From contig JAJQHP010000155.1 in NCBI GenBank assembly GCA_021199695.1, forward strand, positions 1 to 6,614: a stretch of 6,614 bases of DNA. The letters are read 5' to 3'. Origin of the DNA: Clostridiales bacterium (GTDB lineage: Bacteria; Bacillota; Clostridia; Oscillospirales; Oscillospiraceae). Shown in pieces: positions 1-4,931 of the stretch. The notes beneath the pieces are model-generated. The model was not told where the DNA came from. It saw only the letters and a list, made by a program, of their open reading frames with translations, and made no database searches. Made by a program: the position numbers and the translations under genes. Within the stretch, counting starts at the first letter, position 1. Each line of letters starts with the position of its first letter.

Positions 1-191
1 GCACCGTCATCCGCAAGCTGTACGGCGCACGGGTGGCCCGCTCCGTCACCATCCTTTACGGCGGCTCCATGAACGACCAGAACGCCGAAGAGCTGCTGGC
101 CCAGCCCGATGTGGACGGCGGTCTGATCGGCGGCGCCTCCCTGGTCCCCACCAAGCTGACCACCATCATCAACGCCGCCAACCAGGAGTAA
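1..191 (+). CDS. tpiA: Triosephosphate isomerase, C-terminal 62 residues (5' end outside window)
   Basis: The reading frame enters at base 3 and runs to TAA at 189-191, giving the last 62 residues of triosephosphate isomerase. This cytosolic TIM-barrel enzyme interconverts dihydroxyacetone phosphate and glyceraldehyde 3-phosphate in glycolysis. Two hallmarks are visible: ILYGGSM (strand 7 and the following loop) and [10 protein letters not shown] (strand 8, which binds the substrate phosphate). The tail [15 protein letters not shown] matches the usual C-terminal helix and end point, so the 3' end is intact. The catalytic Lys, His and Glu lie upstream of the window and cannot be checked. gpmI follows 145 bases downstream on the same strand, which fits a glycolytic gene cluster; gap and pgk would be expected further upstream. 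Confidence 0.95.
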   Translation, partial: TVIRKLYGARVARSVTILYGGSMNDQNAEELLAQPDVDGGLIGGASLVPTKLTTIINAANQE

Positions 192-212
192 TTCTGTCCG
201 TGCGGTAACGTA

Positions 213-239
213 CTGCCCGGCGGTTCCTCCGTCGGGCAG
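213..239 (+). other. Stem-loop between tpiA and gpmI
   Basis: The arms 213-223 and 229-239 pair over 11 bp with one G-U, around the 5-base loop TTCCT, 21 bases after the tpiA stop. The bases after it (GCGTTTGTCC) are only weakly T-rich. It could be a poor terminator or attenuator, or an mRNA-stabilising 3' end that sets different levels for tpiA and gpmI. I see no clear promoter between it and gpmI, so partial read-through is more likely than full termination. Confidence 0.45.
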
Positions 240-295
240 CGTTTGTCCAACTGGGGTAAGACCCGGCCCAAACACGCGGGTATTTTAGAGGGGCG

Positions 296-313
296 GGGCG
301 CTGCGCAGCGCCC
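296..313. repeat. Perfect 18-bp GC-rich palindrome in the gpmI leader
   Basis: GGGCGCTGCGCAGCGCCC reads the same on both strands. It ends 13 bases before the gpmI AGAGG ribosome binding site at 326-330. As RNA it would fold into a very stable short hairpin just upstream of the initiation region; as DNA it could be a dyad binding site. Its role is unknown. Confidence 0.5.
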
Positions 314-336
314 ACTGAATGGAAAAGAGGCTATCA

Positions 337-1857
337 ATGAAAACTCCCACTACTCTGATCATCATGGACGGCTTCGGCCTGACCGACCACACCGAGGGCA
401 ATGCCGTCTACCATGCCCAGAAACCCAACCTGGACAAAATTTTCGCGGAGAACCCCCACAGCCGCCTGTCCGCCTCCGGCCTGGACGTGGGCCTGCCCGA
501 CGGACAGATGGGCAACTCCGAGGTGGGTCACACCAACATCGGCGCAGGCCGCGTGGTGTTCCAGGACCTGCCCAAAATCACCAAGGCTATCAACGAGGGG
601 ACCTTCTTCGAGAATCCTGTCTATGTGAAGGCCATGACCGCCGCCCGTGATGCCGACACCGCCGTTCACATCTACGGCCTGATGTCCGACGGCGGCGTTC
701 ACTCCCACATCACCCACATCCAGGCCGCCGTCAAGATGGCCCACGACCTGGGCTGCCCGAAAATTTTCGTCCACTGCTTTATGGACGGCCGTGACGTGCC
801 CCCCACCTCCGGCAAGGGCTTCGTGGCCCAGATGAAGGAGACCTGCGACGAGTACGGGGCCAAGATCGCCACCATCTCCGGCCGTTACTACGCCATGGAC
901 CGGGACACCAACTGGAACCGGGTGGAGCGGGCCTATAAGGCCATGGTCTACGGCGAGAGCGAGGCCCGGTTCATCGACGACCCGGTGGGGGCCATGCAGG
1001 CCAGCTACGACGCGGGCGTCACCGATGAGTTTGTCATCCCCGTCATCACCGCGGACAACGCCGAGATCCGGGAGGGCGACTCCATCATCTTCATGAACTT
1101 CCGCCCCGACCGTGCCCGGGAGATCACCCGCACCTTCGTGGACCCGGACTTCACCGGCTTCGAGCGGAGAAACGGCTTCTTCCACGTGAACTACGTCTGC
1201 ACCACCTCCTATGACGCCACCATGCCCAACGTGGAGGTGGCTTTCCCCAAGCAGAAACTGCACAACATCTTCGGCGAGTATATCTCCAACCTGGGTCTGA
1301 CCCAGCTGCGCATTGCGGAGACGGAGAAGTACGCCCACGTCACCTTCTTCTTCAACGGCGGCGTGGAGACGGTGTTCCCCGGCGAGGACCGGTGCCTCAT
1401 CGCCTCCCCCAAGGTGGCGACCTACGACCTGAAGCCGGATATGTCCGCCAACGAGGTGGCCGCTGCCTGCGTGGAGCGCATTTTGAGCGGCAAGTATGAC
1501 GTGATCATCCTTAACTTCGCCAACGGCGACATGGTGGGCCATACCGGCGTGCTGGAGGCCGCCAAGATCGCCGTGGAGACGGTGGACCGCTGCGTGGGCC
1601 AGGTGGTGGCCGCCACCCGGCAGATGGGCGGCGTCTCCCTCATCACCGCTGACCACGGCAACTGCGAGCAGATGCTCCAGGCCGACGGCGTCTCCCCCAT
1701 GACCGCCCACACCACCAACCTGGTGCCCTTCTGCATCGTGGGCGCGGACGTGAAGCTGAAGGACGGCCGTCTGTGCGACATCGCCCCCACCATGCTGGAC
1801 CTGATGGGCCTGGAAAAGCCCGCGGAGATGGACGGGGTCAGCCTCATCGACGACTGA
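337..1857 (+). CDS. gpmI: 2,3-bisphosphoglycerate-independent phosphoglycerate mutase
   Basis: This cytosolic two-metal (usually Mn) enzyme of the alkaline phosphatase superfamily converts 3-phosphoglycerate to 2-phosphoglycerate through a phosphoserine intermediate. The 506 residues match the usual length of about 510. Visible motifs: LIIMDGFG (metal ligand Asp11), MGNSEVGHTNIGAGR with nucleophile Ser61, SDGGVHSH (119-124), MDGRDVPP (149-156), SGRYYAMDRD (181-190), NFRPDRARE (254-262), the Lys331 region AETEKYAHVTFFFNGG, NFANGDMVGHTG with Asp398 and His402, TADHGNCE with Asp439 and His440, and His458. All expected catalytic and metal positions are present. I chose ATG 337 because AGAGG lies 6 bases upstream and the protein then begins MKTPTTLIIMDGFG, as in relatives. 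An in-frame ATG at 319 has no ribosome binding site. The gene probably shares transcription with tpiA and ends at the hairpin at 1881-1912. Confidence 0.97.
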   Translation: MKTPTTLIIMDGFGLTDHTEGNAVYHAQKPNLDKIFAENPHSRLSASGLDVGLPDGQMGNSEVGHTNIGAGRVVFQDLPKITKAINEGTFFENPVYVKAMTAARDADTAVHIYGLMSDGGVHSHITHIQAAVKMAHDLGCPKIFVHCFMDGRDVPPTSGKGFVAQMKETCDEYGAKIATISGRYYAMDRDTNWNRVERAYKAMVYGESEARFIDDPVGAMQASYDAGVTDEFVIPVITADNAEIREGDSIIFMNFRPDRAREITRTFVDPDFTGFERRNGFFHVNYVCTTSYDATMPNVEVAFPKQKLHNIFGEYISNLGLTQLRIAETEKYAHVTFFFNGGVETVFPGEDRCLIASPKVATYDLKPDMSANEVAAACVERILSGKYDVIILNFANGDMVGHTGVLEAAKIAVETVDRCVGQVVAATRQMGGVSLITADHGNCEQMLQADGVSPMTAHTTNLVPFCIVGADVKLKDGRLCDIAPTMLDLMGLEKPAEMDGVSLIDD

Positions 1858-1880
1858 GAACTGCATAGCAGGGCAAAGCA

Positions 1881-1912
1881 AAGCCCCCCGGCTCGGGTGA
1901 GCCGGGGGGCTT
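1881..1912. terminator. Bidirectional terminator between gpmI and the lipoprotein gene
   Basis: A perfect 14-bp stem (1881-1894 with 1899-1912) has the 4-base loop GGGT. It begins 23 bases after the gpmI stop and lies 45 bases beyond the stop of the convergent lipoprotein gene. The tails are short on both strands (TTAATATGTG on plus, TTTGCTTTGCC on minus), but the stem is very strong. It most likely ends both transcripts. A smaller dyad, GTGCT / AGCAC, lies at about 1919-1931. Confidence 0.85.
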
Positions 1913-1956
1913 AATATGTGCTGTCAGCACTCCCCAGGGAGAACCTGGTGAGCAAA

Positions 1957-2598
1957 TCAGCCGCCTATTTCAGCGGTTGTCTCAGTCAGCTCTGTCATAA
2001 TACGGGAATATGCCTCCAGGAAATAGGCCATCTCTGCATCGTTTAAGTCCTCATCCTCCATTGCCTCCAGGCTGGCCATGGTGGTGGCATAGGTAGTCAT
2101 AAACTCTGCATACTCACTGAGGAGGCTTGTTGGGTCGTCAGAGTTGCTGTAGGTAATCATAAACTCGCAGTATTCGTCAAAGAACGCCTCGTAATCGTCG
2201 ATTGCCTCCTTGATTTCAGGCCGCATTCCATCGACCAGCTCCTCGGTGGTGTCGGCTGTATCGTCGGCTTCCGCTTCACTGTCAGTGGATGCGTCAGCGT
2301 TCTCAACTTCCTCTGATTCATCTCCACCGGAATCCTCATCCGTGTCAGAGGACTGCTCGGCATCCTCGTCCTCCGTGACGGTGTCGTCTGCATTCTCGGC
2401 AGATTCCTGCTCTGTGGCTTCTTCGTCCTCCGGTTCCTCCTCTGCTTCCGCAGTGTCATCAGAGGCTTCCTCTACATCTGCTGCTGTCTCGGTATCGTTA
2501 TCAGAGGTATCTTCTGTTTTGGCTGTGTTGCCGCCGCAGGCAACCAGAGATATCAAGAGTATAAATGACAGGAACAGGGCAACGATCTTTTTTTTCAT
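1957..2598 (-). CDS. Secreted lipoprotein with long acidic linker and small C-terminal helical domain
   Basis: This 213-residue protein has unknown function. Residues 1-20 form a lipoprotein signal peptide: MKKK, a hydrophobic core, then lipobox LVAC with Cys21 as the predicted lipidated residue. The mature protein should therefore be anchored to the outer face of the membrane. Residues 24-122 are a disordered, strongly acidic linker made almost only of Asp, Glu, Ala, Ser and Thr. Residues 123-213 look helical, starting GMRPEIKEAIDDYEAFFDEYCEF. This resembles a domain found in other Firmicute lipoproteins that I believe is DUF6591; that name is from memory and is tentative. The motif EYxEFMxTY occurs twice, at 142-150 and 162-170. 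The start is well supported: AAAGGAGA (complement of 2605-2612) lies about 7 bases upstream. Base composition is less GC-rich than in gpmI or serA. It is divergent from the XRE gene and probably controlled by it. Confidence 0.85.
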   Translation of the reverse strand: MKKKIVALFLSFILLISLVACGGNTAKTEDTSDNDTETAADVEEASDDTAEAEEEPEDEEATEQESAENADDTVTEDEDAEQSSDTDEDSGGDESEEVENADASTDSEAEADDTADTTEELVDGMRPEIKEAIDDYEAFFDEYCEFMITYSNSDDPTSLLSEYAEFMTTYATTMASLEAMEDEDLNDAEMAYFLEAYSRIMTELTETTAEIGG

Positions 2599-2826
2599 GA
2601 ATTCTCTCCTTTGTAAATGTAAAACGGTTGGCAGCGTGAAATGGGACAGGTGCCGGAATAGCTGCGCTGGATGCGCGCTGTCGCATTTTCATCTGGTGCA
2701 TATCACCTTGTAGTTCAGATATTAACTAAGCAGGGCAATAGGACTTCCTCATTTTTTCCTTCATCCCCCCTTGTCAGGAACCTGGTTCAGTCTCCAACGT
2801 CCCATTGTTTCTCTTCGCCAGATGAT
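2599..2826 (-). other. Long leader of the lipoprotein gene
   Basis: If the promoter at 2833-2861 is the one used, transcription starts near 2826 and leaves an untranslated leader of about 228 bases. The segment holds a short dyad (GAACC / GGTTC, 2778-2788) and pyrimidine-rich tracts on the plus strand at 2740-2771. I recognise no known riboswitch, T-box or terminator in it. No reading frame here has a convincing ribosome binding site or a recognisable product. Confidence 0.4.
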
Positions 2827-2832
2827 GCCTTG

Positions 2833-2861
2833 ATTTTAAGTTTTATTTCAGCAAATGTCAA
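2833..2861 (-). promoter_or_regulatory. Sigma-A type promoter for the lipoprotein gene
   Basis: Read on the minus strand, a perfect -35 TTGACA (2861-2856) is followed by a 17-base spacer and TAAAAT (2838-2833), a 5/6 match to the -10 consensus. The -35 box directly abuts the palindrome at 2862-2879, so a protein bound there would be expected to affect polymerase binding. Confidence 0.7.
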
Positions 2862-2879
2862 TAGTAAATATATCTACTA
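2862..2879. promoter_or_regulatory. Putative operator 1 (near-palindrome at the lipoprotein -35)
   Basis: The minus strand reads TAGTAGATATATTTACTA. It is palindromic except for one central-arm pair, and the dyad extends to 20 bp at 2861-2880. It matches operator 2 at 15 of 18 positions and adjoins the lipoprotein -35 box. The neighbouring XRE regulator is the obvious candidate ligand, but binding is inferred. Confidence 0.5.
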
Positions 2880-2904
2880 TGGGATATCTGTTTTAGACGT
2901 ATTT

Positions 2905-2934
2905 CTTACATTTAAAAGACAAAAATGATATATA
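2905..2934 (+). promoter_or_regulatory. Weak candidate promoter for the XRE gene
   Basis: CTTACA (2905-2910) and TATATA (2929-2934) are 4/6 matches separated by 18 bases. They would start RNA near 2941, with operator 2 lying in the transcribed leader. The region is AT-rich and other -10-like hexamers exist, for example TACACT at 2982-2987, so this is only a candidate. Confidence 0.3.
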
Positions 2935-2970
2935 TTTCCTATTCTAAGTTAAGATGTTAACTAAAATGAA

Positions 2971-2988
2971 TAGTAAATATCTACACTA
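2971..2988. promoter_or_regulatory. Putative operator 2 (upstream of the XRE gene)
   Basis: The minus strand reads TAGTGTAGATATTTACTA. The half-site TATTTACTA is identical to that of operator 1, and 15 of 18 positions match overall. It lies 28 bases before the XRE start codon. Its centre is 109 bp from the centre of operator 1. The placement suits autoregulation of the XRE gene. Confidence 0.45.
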
Positions 2989-2992
2989 GTTT

Positions 2993-3018
2993 ATGCTATC
3001 ACAAAGGAGTGATAGCAT
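2993..3018 (+). promoter_or_regulatory. Hairpin presenting the XRE ribosome binding site in its loop
   Basis: The arms ATGCTATCAC (2993-3002) and GTGATAGCAT (3009-3018) are perfectly complementary over 10 bp around the 6-base loop AAAGGA. Pairing can continue outward through a U-G (2992/3019) and an A-U (2991/3020). The Shine-Dalgarno AAAGGAG (3003-3009) is in the loop and the first two bases of the start codon are in the stem, so the fold should affect translation of the regulator. The same dyad could instead act as a DNA operator. Confidence 0.55.
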
Positions 3019-3250
3019 GAATTATGTAAAGCGCATCCGCGACCTGCGGGAGGACCACGATTATACTCAGGAATATGTGGCAAAGAGGCTGGGGACCTCT
3101 CAGAGTATGTATGCCCGTTACGAGCGGGCGGCAAACGAGCTGCCCATCCACCATCTGCTGACCCTCTGCGACCTCTACCGGGTCTCTGCGGACTATATCC
3201 TGGGGCGCACCGACCAGCCGGAGGCCTATCCCCCTGCCGGGGAATCGTAA
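3017..3250 (+). CDS. Small XRE-family helix-turn-helix transcriptional regulator
   Basis: This 77-residue protein is essentially a single HTH_3 (Cro/CI-type) DNA-binding domain. It runs from MNYVKRIRDLREDHDYTQEY (helices 1-2, with conserved Thr17-Gln18) through VAKRLGTSQSMYARYERAAN (recognition helix and the Tyr-Glu turn, about 21-40) to LPIHHLLTLCDLYRVSADYILGRT (helices 4-5). A short Pro-rich tail follows. There is no effector or dimerisation domain beyond the core, so it probably acts as a small dimeric repressor. I chose ATG 3017 because AAAGGAG lies 7 bases upstream; an in-frame ATG at 2993 lies inside the hairpin and lacks a binding site. It is divergent from the lipoprotein gene with two matching dyads between them, so autoregulation and control of that gene are likely but inferred. 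It ends just before the shared terminator with serA. Confidence 0.9.
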   Translation: MNYVKRIRDLREDHDYTQEYVAKRLGTSQSMYARYERAANELPIHHLLTLCDLYRVSADYILGRTDQPEAYPPAGES

Positions 3251-3255
3251 AAAGA

Positions 3256-3286
3256 GGACCGGCGCGGCCTGATTCCGCGTCGGTCC
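3256..3286. terminator. Bidirectional terminator between the XRE gene and serA
   Basis: A 12-bp stem with one G-U (3256-3267 with 3275-3286) surrounds a 7-base loop. On the minus strand it is followed by TCTTTTTAC, a good T-tract for ending serA, whose stop lies 29 bases earlier. On the plus strand it begins 5 bases after the XRE stop and has a weaker TTCT tail. Confidence 0.85.
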
Positions 3287-3315
3287 TTCTGATATTCGGT
3301 TGCGAAGGGGGCAGC

Positions 3316-4479
3316 TCACACAATCCGCACCCGGATGACCGGCTCCATGGCGTTGAGCCGGGCCCGGACGTCGTCCCCCACCGGGGCGTCGATGTCCACC
3401 ATGGTATAGGCGTACTCCCCACGGGACTTGTTGGTCATGTTCTCCACGTTGATGCCCAGCTCGCCAAAGGTGGCGGCGATGCCCGCCAGGACGGAGTGGA
3501 CGTTGCGGTGGATGATGCACACCCGGCAGACCCCGCTCCGGGGCATGGACACGGCGGGGAGGTTCACCGAGTTGGTGATGTTGCCGTTGACCAGATAATC
3601 CTTGATCTCGTCGGCAGCCATGACTGCGCAGTTCTCCTCGCTCTCCGGGGTGGAGGCCCCCAGATGGGGGGTGCAGATCACGTTCCGGGTCTGGGCCAGA
3701 CGGTTGTTGGGGAAGTCGGTGACATACCGGGCCACCTTGCCGGACTCCAGAGCGGGGATGATGGCGTCGTCCTCCACCAGACCGCCCCGGGCGAAGTTGA
3801 TGATGCGCACTCCGTCCTTCATCAGGTCGATGGCGGCGGCGTTCACCGTATTGGCCGTCTCCTTGTTGTAGGGGAGATGGAGGGTGATATAGTCGGAGGC
3901 GCGGAACACGTCCTCCAGCTGGGTGGTGTGCTGCACATGGCTGTCCAGCAGCAGGGCGGCGTGGACGGTGAGGAAGGGGTCATAGCCGATGACCTTCATC
4001 CCCAGGGCGACGGCGGCGTTGGCCACCTTGGCCCCGATGGCCCCCAGGCCGATGATGCCCAGGGTCTTGCCCTGGATCTCCGGACCGGCGAAGGCAGACT
4101 TGCCCTTTTCCACCACGGTGGTCACGTCCACCCCGTCCAGCACCCGGTTGTTCACCCACTGGCTGCCGCCGAAGATGTCCCGGGAGGAGTAGAGCAGGGC
4201 GGCCACCACCAGCTCCTTCACCGCGTTGGCGTTGGCCCCGGGGGTGTTAAAGACCACGATGCCCTGTTCGGTGCACTTGTCAATGGGGATATTGTTCACC
4301 CCGGCCCCCGCCCGGGCGATGGCCCGCAGCTCAGAAGGGAAGGCCACGTCATGGAGGCTGGCGGAACGGACCAGCACGCCCTCATAATGCTCCAGCTCGG
4401 GGCCCACCTGGAAGGAATCCGCCGACAGCTCGTCCAGACCCGCCTGAGCGATCTTGTTCATCGTCTTGACACGAAACAT
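3316..4479 (-). CDS. serA: D-3-phosphoglycerate dehydrogenase, short form with C-terminal ACT domain
   Basis: This cytosolic enzyme oxidises 3-phosphoglycerate to 3-phosphohydroxypyruvate with NAD, the first step of serine synthesis. The 387 residues fit the short PGDH class. Domains in order: an N-terminal substrate-binding part with RAGAGVNNI (57-64); a Rossmann domain with GLGAIG (144-149); the catalytic Arg231 in NFARGG and His272 in TPHLGAST; and an ACT domain (about 316-387), probably for serine feedback. The usual DVFxxEP segment, which supplies the helper Glu, reads TDFPNNRL here, so that Glu appears absent. I recall similar DFP variants in this Firmicute subgroup but cannot check. 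ATG 4479 is chosen because AAAGGAG lies 10 bases upstream. The longer frame to 4563 would place codons over the promoter at 4535-4563. No serC or other serine gene is adjacent, and the leader is too short for a T-box. Confidence 0.93.
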   Translation of the reverse strand: MFRVKTMNKIAQAGLDELSADSFQVGPELEHYEGVLVRSASLHDVAFPSELRAIARAGAGVNNIPIDKCTEQGIVVFNTPGANANAVKELVVAALLYSSRDIFGGSQWVNNRVLDGVDVTTVVEKGKSAFAGPEIQGKTLGIIGLGAIGAKVANAAVALGMKVIGYDPFLTVHAALLLDSHVQHTTQLEDVFRASDYITLHLPYNKETANTVNAAAIDLMKDGVRIINFARGGLVEDDAIIPALESGKVARYVTDFPNNRLAQTRNVICTPHLGASTPESEENCAVMAADEIKDYLVNGNITNSVNLPAVSMPRSGVCRVCIIHRNVHSVLAGIAATFGELGINVENMTNKSRGEYAYTMVDIDAPVGDDVRARLNAMEPVIRVRIV

Positions 4480-4534
4480 GGTAACTCTACTCCTTTCGCC
4501 CGGAAGACCCGGACGCACATCGATTCTCGTGAAT

Positions 4535-4563
4535 ATTATAACGATTGCCCCTTCATTTTTCAA
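4535..4563 (-). promoter_or_regulatory. Strong sigma-A type promoter for serA
   Basis: Read on the minus strand, TTGAAA (4563-4558) is a 5/6 match to the -35 consensus. A 17-base spacer and a perfect TATAAT (4540-4535) follow. Transcription would start near 4528 and give a leader of about 49 bases, which fits the start codon at 4479. Confidence 0.8.
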
Positions 4564-4687
4564 TTCGTCACTGTACTAAAGAATCCCCGCCCTGTTTCCC
4601 CCTTCCTGTCACTTTTGCTCAACGGGAACGCCTTTTTGTGGGGGAGTCTGACAAATTGTTTGATGTTTGGGGGTGGGACGAGAAGGA

Positions 4688-4784
4688 CGGCACGGATTCG
4701 CCGAAAGATTTATGCTTATCGTCAGTGCCTGCTGCTCTCCCTCAGTCGCCTGGCGGCGACAGCTCCCTCAGAGAGGGAGCCAAG
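4688..4784 (+). repeat. Structured intergenic repeat, copy A (forward)
   Basis: The first 60 bases (4688-4747) recur at 4932-4991 with 4 differences, including an exact 41-base core (4703-4743). The remainder has two stem-loops. The first is GTCGCC / GGCGAC (4745-4750 with 4755-4760). The second is GCTCCCTC, loop AGA, GAGGGAGC (4762-4780), followed by the end block CAAG. It lies in a divergent intergenic region, so it is not a coding remnant of either neighbour. Confidence 0.75.
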
Positions 4785-4791
4785 TTTTTTT
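4762..4791 (+). terminator. Terminator-like hairpin plus T-tract in repeat copy A
   Basis: An 8-bp perfect stem with a 3-base loop (4762-4780) is followed by CAAG and seven T residues (4785-4791). The form is that of an intrinsic terminator on the plus strand. No annotated plus-strand gene lies upstream within reach, since serA runs the other way. It may end an unannotated short RNA, or simply be a by-product of the repeat. Confidence 0.4.
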
Positions 4792-4800
4792 CGCACCCTT

Positions 4801-4880
4801 CTTGGCTCCCTCTTAGAGGCAGGGAGCGTAGCGGAAGTGCCGCTTGACGGCGGAGCTGTCAGCGAAGCTGACTGAGGGAG
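4801..4880 (-). repeat. Structured intergenic repeat, copy C (inverted, with insertion)
   Basis: Read on the minus strand it begins CTCCCTCAGTC, continues with a stem-loop GTCAGC / GCTGAC (4858-4863 with 4867-4872), then GACAGCTCC as in copy A. It ends AGAGGGAGCCAAG (4813-4801), identical to the end of copy A. About 20 extra bases interrupt the second hairpin. The 13-base ends of A (4772-4784) and C (4801-4813) face each other across 16 bases, so a large cruciform or RNA hairpin is possible. A 7-bp hairpin (4878-4884 with 4888-4894) adjoins its outer edge. Confidence 0.65.
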
Positions 4881-4931
4881 TGCGGTACGCACTCACGACA
4901 AGTACAATATTACGGCGAATTCGCAGAGGGT

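Noticed and set aside
334..1881. Long open frame on the minus strand opposite gpmI (515 codons)
   Set aside because: It is the GC-rich shadow of gpmI: rich in His, Val and Gly, with no recognisable domain, and the plus-strand protein has every catalytic motif.
2210..2713. Ser-rich plus-strand frame opposite the lipoprotein
   Set aside because: Runs of Ser arise from the complement of GA-rich Asp/Glu codons in the acidic linker; the true gene has a signal peptide, lipobox and ribosome binding site.
2671..2928. 85-codon plus-strand frame in the AT-rich intergenic region
   Set aside because: No ribosome binding site, no recognisable motif, and it overlaps the lipoprotein promoter and operator 1.
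3017..3250. XRE gene as the antitoxin of a toxin-antitoxin pair
   Set aside because: No toxin-like small gene is adjacent; the divergent partner is an exported lipoprotein and the convergent neighbour is serA.
4480..4534. Possible T-box or serine riboswitch ahead of serA
   Set aside because: The leader from the predicted start is only about 49 bases, with no T-box sequence and no terminator/antiterminator pair.
4545..4847. 100-codon plus-strand frame starting over the serA promoter
   Set aside because: No ribosome binding site, and the frame runs into repeat copies A and C; better explained as chance.
3496..4875. Long plus-strand open frame opposite serA (459 codons)
   Set aside because: Shadow of serA that then runs through the serA promoter and repeat copies A and C; composition is typical of an antisense frame.
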